This document shows positions 53,573-62,454 of a DNA stretch of 64,000 bases, one piece after another. The position numbers and the translations under genes were made by a program. Positions within the stretch are counted from its first letter, which is position 1, and the number at the start of each line of letters is the position of its first letter. Location of the stretch: positions 6,014,001 to 6,078,000 of the forward strand of contig NZ_FYEY01000001.1 of the NCBI RefSeq assembly GCF_900187385.1, written 5' to 3'. This DNA comes from Streptomyces sp. 2114.4. GTDB lineage: Bacteria > Actinomycetota > Actinomycetes > Streptomycetales > Streptomycetaceae. The notes beneath the pieces were generated by a model. The model was not told the DNA's origin. It did no database searches and saw nothing but the letters and a program-made list of their open reading frames with translations.

Positions 53573-54223
53573 ATGCCTCTCATCCCCGAGGAGCCTCAGA
53601 TTCACGAGAGTGTCCCGGGTCCCCGCGCAACTGCGGCCGCCGGCCGCACCGCGCCGACCCCCCGTCCTGTTCCTGGCCCCGGTCCCCGCCCCGCGCCGCC
53701 GCGTGGCGCTCCCGCGGCCAGTGTCCGTCCGGGCAAGCCCGGACCTGCTGCCCCGCCGCGTGGGCCTGTCGCCGCACCGCCGGCGCAGCGCACCAGCTCC
53801 CCGCAGCCGTCCGCCGGCAAGACCGGCACCGCCGCGGGAGCACAGCTCCAGCTGATCCCGGCACCTCCCGCCGGCGCTGTCGACGCCGCCGACGAGGCCG
53901 TCGACCTGCTGCTGGACTCCGGGCGTGCGCCGGGCGAGATCCTGGTGCTGACCACCGGCGAAACGCACCCGTGGGCCGCGCATGAACTGTCCTTCGGCGA
54001 AGCGTCCTACTGGGCTCAACACGACGCCGCGGACGATGTGTTCTACGCGGATGCCGGGGCCGGGCGTGCCACCGGACGGCCCGTCGTGGTCGTCGCCATC
54101 AACGGCGGTACGGACGAGGTCACCGCGCAGGCACTGCCCGCGGCGATGGCCCGTGCCGGGACACTGCTGATCGTCTGCGGGGACCCGCAGCGGATCAACA
54201 CCGTTCTCGGCACCCCTGCCTGA
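53573..54223 (+). CDS. Pro-rich protein with helicase C-terminal-like fragment
   Basis: A 216-residue protein of unknown function. Residues 1-85 are Pro/Ala/Arg-rich and disordered. Residues ~90-216 (AVDAADEAVDLLLDSGRAPGEILVLTTG ... ARAGTLLIVCGDPQRI) resemble the end of UvrD/PcrA-type helicase domain 2, where a strand is followed by the AMTRA-like segment. No Walker motifs are present, so it cannot be a helicase by itself. It lies between rnhB and recQ-related genes, which hints at a DNA-metabolism role. ATG 53573 follows a lower-G+C stretch. Confidence 0.6.
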   Translation: MPLIPEEPQIHESVPGPRATAAAGRTAPTPRPVPGPGPRPAPPRGAPAASVRPGKPGPAAPPRGPVAAPPAQRTSSPQPSAGKTGTAAGAQLQLIPAPPAGAVDAADEAVDLLLDSGRAPGEILVLTTGETHPWAAHELSFGEASYWAQHDAADDVFYADAGAGRATGRPVVVVAINGGTDEVTAQALPAAMARAGTLLIVCGDPQRINTVLGTPA

Positions 54224-54530
54224 CCGCTGCCGGTTCGCAACAGCCCGTCGGCCCTCAAGGCCGTCGGGCTCGCTTGCGTCCCTGCCGGACGAGGTCTGGA
54301 CCAGGTCCGGATGGCCGGCGCTTCGGCGGGGGAGGAGCGCGGCGGTACGGGGCGAGGCGGTCCGTCTGTCTGCTGGGGACCGGCACGCTGAGCGGGTGCG
54401 CCCTGACGTGTGTGCCGAGGTGCCCGGTGAGGTCTCCGGCTCCCGACAGGTGCCGGAGCGCCAGGTGGCGGATGCCCTGCCTGCGCCACCTGACGGAAGC
54501 CGGACGCCGGACGTGTGTCCGCTGGTCCGC
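54224..54530. other. Convergent intergenic region
   Basis: Contains the 54242-54270 hairpin. The other ~260 bases show no recognised gene. Confidence 0.5.
54242..54270. terminator. Hairpin after the helicase-fragment gene
   Basis: Twelve-base arms (54242-54253 and 54259-54270) pair at eleven positions, with one T.T mismatch, around loop CTCAA, 19 bases after the stop. Confidence 0.65.
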
Positions 54531-55241
54531 TCAGCGTGCTGCCGCGTGCCGATGGGCTTCCGGGGCGCCGCCTGTCGTGCGCCGCGCCACCGGCCGGCCG
54601 CGGGCGACGGGAAGATCCGCAGCCGGGTGCGGCACCTCCGCAGGCGCCGTCGTGCGGCGGTTCTCCCGGGCCCCGGCTGCTGTACGGCGTGATTCCGTGA
54701 CCGGCTCGTTCGAGGACGAGACCCTGGGGCGGCGCCCGCCCCGGCCCTCCCCCAGGACCTGCCAGCGGTCCGGGGTCAGCGTGATGTACGCCCCGCAGCG
54801 GAGCCCGTGCAGGGTGCAGGCGTCACGCAGCCCCCACATCCAGGCCCCGTCCGTCTCCGTCCACAGAGGCTCGCCCTCACGGCAGTAGAGCAGCACGGCG
54901 GTCCGGACCGGGGCGCGCAGCCGCAGGTCGTGCGGGATGACCCGGCGCAGATGCGTCAGCAGAACATTGCGGAACTCCCAGCCGTCGGGAGCGGTCGTGA
55001 GCTCCGTGAAGGAGGCGCTGGCCGTCACGCGCTCACGGCCGTCGAGCACCGCGACGATGGCCGTCGACGGCACCGGCCGATGACGGTCGTGCAGGCCGGT
55101 GACGACCTCACGCGGGTTGCGCAGCAACGGGATACCGGCCGAGGCCCATTCGGCGGGTTCCAGCATCCGGCTCAGTCGGGCGGCGGAGTCGGCGGACGGA
55201 GGCGGGGACACCTGCGGGTGCGGGGCGAAGCCGAAGGACAC
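54531..55241 (-). CDS. Uncharacterised protein with Arg-rich tail
   Basis: A 236-residue protein not recognised. Residues ~25-165 look globular with alternating strands: STAIVAVLDGRERVTASASFTEL, WEFRNVLLTHLRRVIPHDLRLRAPVRTAVLLYCREGEP (in parts) and ACTLHGLRCGAYITLTPDRWQVLGEG. The last ~65 residues are Arg/Ala/Pro-rich and probably disordered. GTG 55241 is preferred because GGGAGG precedes it, although the spacer is short (3 bases); ATG 55166 would remove 25 residues. It lies ~230 bases downstream of recQ on the same strand. Confidence 0.6.
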   Translation of the reverse strand: MSFGFAPHPQVSPPPSADSAARLSRMLEPAEWASAGIPLLRNPREVVTGLHDRHRPVPSTAIVAVLDGRERVTASASFTELTTAPDGWEFRNVLLTHLRRVIPHDLRLRAPVRTAVLLYCREGEPLWTETDGAWMWGLRDACTLHGLRCGAYITLTPDRWQVLGEGRGGRRPRVSSSNEPVTESRRTAAGARENRRTTAPAEVPHPAADLPVARGRPVARRTTGGAPEAHRHAAAR

Positions 55242-55470
55242 GTTCCTCCCATCGTCTACGCGTCCGCGTCTCGGGCGGTGGCCGCGCGCGGCTACGCACC
55301 ACGGCATGGCCCTGCCTGACCACGGACGGCCGGTACGGGGAAGCAACTCCAATTCTCGCGGCCGCACCGGCATGCGGCAACGAGCAATTCCCGCCCCCGG
55401 CCAAAATCGACCGGGGAAGGGCAAATGTCCCTGCCCGTCGCCGCGTCGGGATCGTGCAGGCCGTGCGCTG

Positions 55471-57636
55471 CTACCCCTGCACGGCCAGGACCAGCGGAAA
55501 CACCTCTGCCGCCCCCGCCCGGCGCAGCAGCCGGGCGGCAACGGCCAGCGTCCAGCCGGTATCGGCGTAGTCGTCCACCAACAGCACGGGGCCGGCCGCC
55601 GAAGCCAGCGCCTGCGCCAGCTCCGGCGGAACGCCCAGTGAACCGTGCAGTGCCCGCAGTCGCTGGGCGCTGTTGCTGCGCAAAATCCTGCCGTCCGCAC
55701 CGTCGTCCACCGAGGTCACGGTGCCCAGGAACGGCATGCGGCCGACCGTGGCGATCCGCTCGGCCAGGGACCGGATCAGCTGCGGGCGGCTGCGCGAGGA
55801 GAGCGCGACGACACCCACCGGGCGGGCCGGGGCATCCGCCGCCCCCGAGGCCCAACCACCGGGCCCCTTGGCCCAGTCGGCGAGCACGGTGACCACCGCG
55901 GCCGCCACGTCGTCGGGGACCGGGCCGTCCGGCGCCTGCGCCGCGAGCATCGGCCGGAGGCGGTTGCCCCACCCGATGTCGGAGAGCCGGCCCAGGGCCC
56001 GGCCGGTCGCCGCCAGCTCACCTGCCGGGATACGCCCCTTGAGATCGACGCCGACGGCCGGCAGTCCCGTCGGCCACATCCGCCGCGGCTCCACCTCCAC
56101 CCCGGGCCGCCCCAGCTCACCGCGCGCCGCGTCCAGCGCAGCGGCGGACACCTCGGCGGTGAACCGTGCCCCCGCGCAGTTGTCGCAGCGGCCGCACGCC
56201 ACGGCCGCCTCGTCGTCCAACTGCCGCCGCAGGAACTCCATCCGGCAGCCCGTCGTGGTGGCGTACTCCCGCATGGCCTGTTGTTCGGCCTCGCGCTGGC
56301 GGGACACCCACGCATAGCGCTCGGCGTCGTACGACCACGGCCTGCCGGTGGAGGTCCAGCCGCCCTTGACGCGCTGCACGGCGCCGTCCACATCGAGCAC
56401 CTTGAGCATGATCTCCAGGCGCGAGCGGCGCAGTTCGACCTGTGGTTCCAGAGCCGGCAGCGACACCGGACGGCCGGCGGCCGCCAGGACGTCCAGGGTC
56501 CGCCGCACCTGCTCCTCGGGCGGAAAGGCCAGCGAGGCGAAGTACTTCCAGATGGCCTCGTCCTCCCGCCCGGGCAGCAGCAGCACCTCGGCGTGCTTGA
56601 CCCCGCGGCCTGCCCGGCCCACCTGCTGGTAGTAGGCGATGGGGGACGACGGCGAGCCCATGTGCACCACGAAACCCAGGTCGGGCTTGTCGAAGCCCAT
56701 GCCCAGTGCCGAGGTCGCCACCAGCGCCTTGACACGGTTGGCGAGCAGATCGTCCTCGGCCTGCTGGCGGTCGGCGTTCTCCGTCTTGCCGGTGTACGAG
56801 GAGACCGTGTGCCCCCGCTGGCGCAGGAAGGCCGTGACTTCCTCGGCGGCGGCAACGGTGAGCGTATAGATGATCCCCGAGCCCGGCAGCTCGTGCAGAT
56901 GATCGGCAAGCCAGGCGAGCCGGTGCGCGGCGTCCGGCAGCGGGAGGACACCCAGGCTCAGGCTCTCCCGGTCCAGCGGCCCGCGCAGCACCAGTGCCTC
57001 GGTGGAGCCCTCGCCCGTGCCGAGCTGTTCGGCGACATCGGCGGTCACCCGCGCGTTGGCCGTCGCGGTGGTGGCGAGCACGGGCACGCCGGGCGGGAGA
57101 TCGGCGAGCATGGTGCGCAGCCGCCGGTAGTCCGGCCGGAAATCATGGCCCCAATCGGAGATGCAGTGCGCCTCGTCGACCACCAGCAAACCGGTGGCAG
57201 CCGCGAGCTTGGGCAGCACCTGATCGCGGAAGTCGGGGTTGTTGAGCCGCTCCGGGCTGACCAGCAGGACGTCCACGTCGCCCGCCGCCACCTCGGCCTG
57301 GACGGTGTCCCACTCCTCGGTGTTGGCGGAGTTGATCGTGCGGGCACGGATTCCTGCCCGCGCGGCTGCCTCGACCTGATTGCGCATCAGCGCGAGCAGC
57401 GGGGAGACGATCACGGTCGGTCCGCTGCCGCGCTCGCGCAGCAGCGCCGTCGCGACGAAGTAGACCGCGGACTTGCCCCAGCCCGTGCGCTGGACGACCA
57501 GCGCGCGGCGATGGTCGGCGACCAGCGCCTCGATGGCTCGCCACTGATCCTCGCGCAGCCTGGCCTCCCCGCCGGGATCCCCGACGAGGCGGGTCAGGAC
57601 GGCGTCGGCTGCGGCACGCAGATCTTCGTTGCTCAT
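55471..57636 (-). CDS. RecQ-type DNA helicase fused to a phosphoribosyltransferase-like domain
   Basis: A 721-residue protein. Residues ~30-360 are a RecQ helicase core: Walker A TGWGKS (51-56), VSPLLALMRNQV, DEAH box VVDEAHCISDWGHDFRPDYR (154 onward), VATSALGMGFDKPD and QQVGRAGRG. A zinc-binding CGRCDNC follows near residue 520. The C-terminal ~120 residues resemble a ComF-like PRTase: VVALSSRSRPQLIRSLAERIA, SNSAQRLRALHG and the PRPP-binding loop VLLVDDYADTGWT at ~684-696. It is predicted to be a 3'-5' helicase in repair. ATG 57636 is used, divergent from the DUF4192 gene. Confidence 0.85.
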   Translation of the reverse strand: MSNEDLRAAADAVLTRLVGDPGGEARLREDQWRAIEALVADHRRALVVQRTGWGKSAVYFVATALLRERGSGPTVIVSPLLALMRNQVEAAARAGIRARTINSANTEEWDTVQAEVAAGDVDVLLVSPERLNNPDFRDQVLPKLAAATGLLVVDEAHCISDWGHDFRPDYRRLRTMLADLPPGVPVLATTATANARVTADVAEQLGTGEGSTEALVLRGPLDRESLSLGVLPLPDAAHRLAWLADHLHELPGSGIIYTLTVAAAEEVTAFLRQRGHTVSSYTGKTENADRQQAEDDLLANRVKALVATSALGMGFDKPDLGFVVHMGSPSSPIAYYQQVGRAGRGVKHAEVLLLPGREDEAIWKYFASLAFPPEEQVRRTLDVLAAAGRPVSLPALEPQVELRRSRLEIMLKVLDVDGAVQRVKGGWTSTGRPWSYDAERYAWVSRQREAEQQAMREYATTTGCRMEFLRRQLDDEAAVACGRCDNCAGARFTAEVSAAALDAARGELGRPGVEVEPRRMWPTGLPAVGVDLKGRIPAGELAATGRALGRLSDIGWGNRLRPMLAAQAPDGPVPDDVAAAVVTVLADWAKGPGGWASGAADAPARPVGVVALSSRSRPQLIRSLAERIATVGRMPFLGTVTSVDDGADGRILRSNSAQRLRALHGSLGVPPELAQALASAAGPVLLVDDYADTGWTLAVAARLLRRAGAAEVFPLVLAVQG

Positions 57637-57686
57637 GCCCCCATGCAACCCGATGCCACTGACAACGCGCGAACGCCCGCCCGAAG

Positions 57687-57722
57687 CTGTGGATAACCTC
57701 GCCGCCCGAGAGTTATCCACAG
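57687..57722. promoter_or_regulatory. Inverted pair of DnaA-box motifs in the recQ/DUF4192 divergent promoter
   Basis: CTGTGGATAAC (57687-57697) and GTTATCCACAG (57712-57722) are perfect 11-bp inverted repeats with a 14-base spacer. Each arm contains TTATCCACA. The site lies 50 bases before recQ and 39 before the DUF4192 gene. Confidence 0.65.
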
Positions 57723-57761
57723 GGGTCGCGGCGCAGCGGCCGGCCGCGGGATCTTCGAGCC

Positions 57762-59432
57762 ATGAATCCGCACAGCGAACCGAGCAAGCGCCTCGGCGAC
57801 AGCCACTCGACCCCCGCGGCCGCCGACCCCGCCGCCCCCAGCCCCTCGAACTCTCCTCGTCCTCCCCGCACGCCGGAGCCACAGCCTCCCGCCGACCCGC
57901 CCAGCGCATCCGCAGCATCCGGCCCCACGACGCCCACCGACCCGGTCGCCCCCACCGAATCCGCCGTCCCGTCGGCCCCCGCGGAATCCACCAGCCCTTC
58001 CACCCCCTCCGACCCCTCCGTCCCCGTCGTCTTTTCGCCCCCGTCCCACCTCACCGACTCCACGGCCCCGTCCATCCCGCCCATCCCGTCCAGCCCCTCC
58101 CACGCCTCCGCCCCTTCCGACGCACCCAAGGCTCCGTCCGCCGATGCCCAGGTCACCCTGCGCGGCCCGGCCGAGCTCGCCGACGCTCTGTCGTATTTGA
58201 TGGGGTTTTACCCGGACGACAGCATCGTGATGGTCGCGCTGAACGGCGAACGGGGACGCTTCGGCGGCCGGGTCAGGATCGGCATCCCGACCGACACCGC
58301 GCAGTGGCCGGACGTCGCCGACCAGCTCGCCGAATGCCTGATCTCCGCAGGCCAGGAGCGGGACACCCGTCCCGCGGCGATCATCGTCTACCTCTGCCAG
58401 GAGCCGGTGGCGGGGGAGAGCGGCAAGGACGTCAAAGACCGCCTCCGCCCGCTCGCCCAGCGGCTGCGCACTGCCTGCGGCACGCTCGACGTACCGGTTC
58501 TCGAAGCCCTGTGCCTCTCCAGCGGCCGATTCTGGTCGTACTGCTGCCCGGACTTCCGGTGCTGTCCCGCGGACGGCACACCCATGGTCATGCCGGGCAC
58601 GTCCGTGATGGCCGCGGCCGCCGCCTACGCGGGAATGCAGGTGCGCGGCTCTCTCAAGGAGATGGAGGCCAGGCTCACGCCCCGCACCGGGCCGCGGGCC
58701 GTGGAACAGGAGAAGGCGCTGGACGCGGCCGCCGGCGCGCTGGTTCCGCGCATGCTCCTGCGGGACGGTGCAGCGGCCGTCCGCCGGGACACCCTCGACC
58801 TGGCCGGCGCCATGATCCACCGCTTCCGTCAGGACACCCCTTCGGGCAGCAACCGGGCCAGGGACGCCTGTGACGACGCGCTGATCACCGATGCCGAGGC
58901 AGCCGATCTCATCCTCGGTCTCCAGGACCGGGTCACCCGCGACCGGGCAGCGGAGTGGATGGACGGCTCCGCCGCCGCGCCGGCCCTTCGGCTCTGGCGT
59001 GCCCTCGCCCGCCGCTGCGCCGGCGGCTATGTCGAACACGCGGTGGCACCCCTGACCCTCGCCGGCTGGGTCTGCTGGTCCACCGAGGACGGGCCCTCGG
59101 CGCGCGTCGCCCTCAGCTGCGCCTTGGCCCTCGACCCCGACTACACCTTCGCCCAGCTGCTGCACCGTGCCATCAACGAAGGCCTCGATCCGGAGCCACT
59201 GCGCCGCTGCCTGCGCGAGCAGCACCGAGAGGCGGTGAGCGCAGCCGCCCCCGCCGCCCCGGCGCCCGCCGCCAAGAAGACGCCGCGGTCCACGAAGCGC
59301 CCCGGGCCGAGTCGGCCCGGACCGGGCGGCCGCCCCCGCGGCCCGCGCGGCGGTACGGGCCCCGGCGCCCGTACGACCGACGGGCGCGGCAGGCGCCGGG
59401 CCGGCCGGGACGGCGACCGGAGCCGGCGGTGA
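57762..59432 (+). CDS. DUF4192 domain protein with disordered ends
   Basis: A 556-residue protein. Residues 1-125 are Pro/Ser/Thr/Ala-rich and disordered. The DUF4192 domain spans ~128-480: VTLRGPAELADALSYLMGFYPDDSIVMVALNG, VRIGIPTDTAQWPDVADQLAECL, SYCCPDFRCCPADGTPM and GYVEHAVAPLTLAGWVCWS (shown in parts). The last ~60 residues are strongly basic and RG/PG-rich, suggesting nucleic acid binding. DUF4192 is an actinobacterial family of unknown function. ATG 57762 directly follows the DnaA-box palindrome, so it shares control with recQ. Confidence 0.83.
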   Translation: MNPHSEPSKRLGDSHSTPAAADPAAPSPSNSPRPPRTPEPQPPADPPSASAASGPTTPTDPVAPTESAVPSAPAESTSPSTPSDPSVPVVFSPPSHLTDSTAPSIPPIPSSPSHASAPSDAPKAPSADAQVTLRGPAELADALSYLMGFYPDDSIVMVALNGERGRFGGRVRIGIPTDTAQWPDVADQLAECLISAGQERDTRPAAIIVYLCQEPVAGESGKDVKDRLRPLAQRLRTACGTLDVPVLEALCLSSGRFWSYCCPDFRCCPADGTPMVMPGTSVMAAAAAYAGMQVRGSLKEMEARLTPRTGPRAVEQEKALDAAAGALVPRMLLRDGAAAVRRDTLDLAGAMIHRFRQDTPSGSNRARDACDDALITDAEAADLILGLQDRVTRDRAAEWMDGSAAAPALRLWRALARRCAGGYVEHAVAPLTLAGWVCWSTEDGPSARVALSCALALDPDYTFAQLLHRAINEGLDPEPLRRCLREQHREAVSAAAPAAPAPAAKKTPRSTKRPGPSRPGPGGRPRGPRGGTGPGARTTDGRGRRRAGRDGDRSRR

Positions 59433-59534
59433 CCGTGCCGTCGTGGCCCGGCCGGCGTGACCTGCGCGCCGGCCGGGCCGTTCACCCGAGTGGAGCAACC
59501 CATACAAAGCCCCGACCTCATCAGGGAGCACCAC

Positions 59535-61640
59535 GTGCCAGGCATCGTCCCCGCTACCCGGCCGGCCCACCGGCTCCCCGGAGCGCGGCGCCCGCCGTCG
59601 CCCCGGGCCCCGCAACCCCAGCCCGTCCACTCCTCCCTCGTCTGTGTGGCCCTCCCAACTCTCGCCGTGTCCCCGGCGTCGGGGCAGCTGACCGGCCGCG
59701 GCATGGACGGCTTCTACCGCGACGGCCGACGGGTTCTGTCCCGCTGCGAACTGCGGGTCGCGGGCGACGAACCGCTCGTCGTCCAAGGGCGGTTGACCAG
59801 CGCGGGCCGGGCCCGCTTCATCGGGACGATCCGCGGCGCCGGAGAGCGGGGGCCGGACCCCGAGATCCGCGTGGAGCGGCTGCGATCCGCCGACGGCACC
59901 GAGCAGATCACGTTCCGCAGCAGTGCCACCCGGCCCGTCCGGCTGGCGGTCGAGATCCGGCTGGGCACGGACCTCGCGGAGCTCGGAGCCATCGCCGTCG
60001 GCCTCCCGGGCCCCGAACTGCAGGCCACCGTTCACGGTGCCGGACTCTGCTGGTCCGCGACCGGTGTGCACGCGGTGGCGTCCGCGACGCCCTCGCCCGA
60101 GGACGCGCTCGCCTCGGCGGGCCTGCTGCGCTGGGCACTCGAGCTGCCGCCCGGCGGCCACCGCAGTATCGAACTGCGCACCTCACTGGAGTACGAGCCG
60201 GGCGGACCCTTGGACCACCACGGGCGTGCGGCCGACGCCCGCATCCCCGCACCACGCACGGGAACGGTCGCGCGGCGAACGCGCAACGACAGGCCACCGC
60301 GCCCCTGGACGGCAGCCAGGCTGGAGTGCGACGACCGCCGGGCCGACGCGCTCATGGCGAGCAGCCTCGACGATCTCCACGGCCTGGTGATGCGGGACTC
60401 GGTCGCCGCCGCGGACAGGTATGTCGCCGGCGGATTCCCGTGGCGTTGTGGCCTTGCACCGGCCGAGGCACTGTGGACCGCCCGGATGCTGCTGCCCCTG
60501 GGCACACGGCTCGCCGCGGGAACGCTGCGGGCGCTCGCCCGTAGCCAACAAGTCGCGCCAGGAGCGGATTTCGGCCGAATTCCCGGCGCTCTGCGGGACA
60601 CCGGGCCGCACTCCCCACCGAGCTGCACCGGCATCGAGGCGACCCTTCTGTTCCCCGCCGTTCTCGCGGAGGCCTGCCGCTGGGGCCTGCCGCCGCACGA
60701 GATGGAGCGGCTGCTGCCCGCCGCGGAGCACTGCCTGACATGGCTGAGGAGGATCACCGACCCACCGGGCGGGGGCCGCAGCGGCTACGTCCCCGATCCC
60801 GGGCCCGGCGGGCCGTACCGCTGCGAAACCCAGGCCCATGCCCATCGCGCGGCTCTCCTGGGCGCCGATCTCCTCGATGCCTCCCGGCCCTCCGACGCGG
60901 TGGCCCTGCGAGACTGGGCAGCCGGCCTGCGCACCCGCTTCCGCAGGGACTTCTGGCTGGAGGACCCGGCCGGCGGCCGACCCGCCGCCCTGCTCACCGC
61001 AGACGGCCGACCCGTCCCGCACTTCGGCTCCACCACCGCCCATCTCCTCGACACCGGACTGCTCGATGGCGGGACTTCGGCCCATGGCCTGCTGGACGCG
61101 TCACAGACCGACCAGCTGGCCGGACTGCTGGCCGGCCCGGCCATGGACTCGGGGTGGGGCCTGCGCGGGCTGAGCACCAAGGAGAGCGGCTACAACCCCT
61201 TCGGCCACCGCACCGGCGCGGTCCGTGTGCACGAGACGGCGGTCGCCGCCGCCGGCCTGGCCGCAGCCGGACACGAGCAGGCAGCCGGCAGCCTGATCAA
61301 AGGAGTGCTCGATGCCGCGGAGAGCTTCGGGTACCGCCTCCCCGAGATGTACGCGGGCGAGCAGCGCACCGCGGGCGGCGTCCCCGTACCGCATCCGGCG
61401 GCCTGTCGTCCCGCTGCCGTGGCGGCAGGCGGCGCGGTCCATATACTCGTCACGCTCGCCGGCCTGCGCCCGGATATCCCTGCCCAAACGGTGTCCGTAC
61501 GGCCGCTCGGGACCGCCCCGCTCGGCGCGATGCAGCTCACGGGTCTGTGCGTCGCCGAGCAGCCGTTCGGCATGCGGATCAGCAGACTCGGCATGGGCAT
61601 GGTGGAGACGGCGGCGGAAGGCCTGCAACTGGTGTCGTGA
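59535..61640 (+). CDS. Glycogen debranching-like protein
   Basis: A 701-residue protein. The N-terminal ~200 residues match a glycogen debranching N-terminal domain: GRGMDGFYRDGRRVLSRCELRV and DPEIRVERLRSADGTEQITFRSSA. The rest is a six-hairpin (alpha/alpha)6 barrel: FPWRCGLAPAEALWTARMLLPLG, FGRIPGALRDTGPHSPPSCTGIEATLL, GLRGLSTKESGYNPFGHRTGAVRVHETAVAA and the LPEMYAGE segment. Its relatives are amylo-alpha-1,6-glucosidase-like enzymes. The substrate cannot be told. GTG 59535 has GGGAG six bases upstream; an earlier GTG at 59457 gives an unconserved leader. Confidence 0.78.
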   Translation: MPGIVPATRPAHRLPGARRPPSPRAPQPQPVHSSLVCVALPTLAVSPASGQLTGRGMDGFYRDGRRVLSRCELRVAGDEPLVVQGRLTSAGRARFIGTIRGAGERGPDPEIRVERLRSADGTEQITFRSSATRPVRLAVEIRLGTDLAELGAIAVGLPGPELQATVHGAGLCWSATGVHAVASATPSPEDALASAGLLRWALELPPGGHRSIELRTSLEYEPGGPLDHHGRAADARIPAPRTGTVARRTRNDRPPRPWTAARLECDDRRADALMASSLDDLHGLVMRDSVAAADRYVAGGFPWRCGLAPAEALWTARMLLPLGTRLAAGTLRALARSQQVAPGADFGRIPGALRDTGPHSPPSCTGIEATLLFPAVLAEACRWGLPPHEMERLLPAAEHCLTWLRRITDPPGGGRSGYVPDPGPGGPYRCETQAHAHRAALLGADLLDASRPSDAVALRDWAAGLRTRFRRDFWLEDPAGGRPAALLTADGRPVPHFGSTTAHLLDTGLLDGGTSAHGLLDASQTDQLAGLLAGPAMDSGWGLRGLSTKESGYNPFGHRTGAVRVHETAVAAAGLAAAGHEQAAGSLIKGVLDAAESFGYRLPEMYAGEQRTAGGVPVPHPAACRPAAVAAGGAVHILVTLAGLRPDIPAQTVSVRPLGTAPLGAMQLTGLCVAEQPFGMRISRLGMGMVETAAEGLQLVS

Positions 61641-61676
61641 CGTGCTCCGGGGCCTGTTTATCGTCAAGCGGACGAC

Positions 61677-61682
61677 TATGAT
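61677..61682 (+). promoter_or_regulatory. -10 hexamer for a leaderless Nudix gene transcript
   Basis: TATGAT ends seven bases before the ATG at 61690; no ribosome site is present. Confidence 0.6.
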
Positions 61683-61689
61683 CACGCCC

Positions 61690-62454
61690 ATGCCTCCCTA
61701 CGACCCGTCGGCCTTCCCGCCCTTCGCCGTCACCGTCGATCTGGTCGTGCTCACCGTGCGCCGCCATGCTCTGTGCGCGCTGGCCGTGCGCCGCGGTGAG
61801 CCGCCGTTCCAGGGCCGCTGGGCCCTGCCCGGCGGATTCGTCCGGGGCGACGAGGACCTCGAGGCCGCGGCCGCCCGGGAGCTGGCCGAGGAGACCGGTC
61901 TGCACGCCCAGTCCCCGGCCGGCCCGTCCCCCGTCTACGGCGCACACCTCGAACAGCTCGCCACCTACGGCGACCCCAAGCGGGACCCCCGGATGCGGGT
62001 CGTCAGTGTCGCGCACCTGGTACTCGCCCCCGACCTGCCCGCGCCCACCGCCGGTGGCGACGCCCACAGCGCGCGATGGGCGCCCGTGGAGACTCTGCTG
62101 GAACAGGACGACGCCCTCACCCGCGAGGGCGAGCTTGCGGCTCCGCTGGCCTTCGATCACGCCCGGATCCTCGCCGACGGCGTGGAGCGCGCCCGATCGA
62201 AGATCGAATACTCCTCGCTCGCCACCGCCTTCTGCCCGCCGGAGTTCACCGTGGGTGAGCTGCGCCGGGTGTACGAGGCGGTCTGGGCCGTCGCCCTGGA
62301 TCCCCGTAATTTCCACCGCAAAGTGACCGGCACCCCCGGATTCCTGGTACCCACAGGCGGCACGACGACGCGTCAGGGCGGCCGTCCCGCACAGTTGTTC
62401 CGAGCCGGTGGGGCGACGCTGCTCAATCCGCCGATGCTGCGCCCCGAGGTCTGA
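61690..62454 (+). CDS. Nudix hydrolase with NrtR-like C-terminal winged helix
   Basis: A 254-residue protein. The Nudix box is complete: GGFVRGDEDLEAAAARELAEETGL in pattern GX5EX7REUXEEXGU (residues ~53-75). The C-terminal ~80 residues (EYSSLATAFCPPEFTVGELRRVYEAVWAV, FHRKVTGTPGFLVP) match the winged helix of NrtR, the NAD-metabolism repressor, where the Nudix domain senses ADP-ribose. Here the box is intact, so it may be an active hydrolase, a regulator, or both. ATG 61690 follows a leaderless -10. No NAD gene is adjacent. Confidence 0.85.
   Translation: MPPYDPSAFPPFAVTVDLVVLTVRRHALCALAVRRGEPPFQGRWALPGGFVRGDEDLEAAAARELAEETGLHAQSPAGPSPVYGAHLEQLATYGDPKRDPRMRVVSVAHLVLAPDLPAPTAGGDAHSARWAPVETLLEQDDALTREGELAAPLAFDHARILADGVERARSKIEYSSLATAFCPPEFTVGELRRVYEAVWAVALDPRNFHRKVTGTPGFLVPTGGTTTRQGGRPAQLFRAGGATLLNPPMLRPEV

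Noticed and set aside
55645..57696. Long plus-strand open frame across the recQ gene
   Set aside because: The minus-strand RecQ has complete motifs; the antisense frame is a codon-bias artefact.
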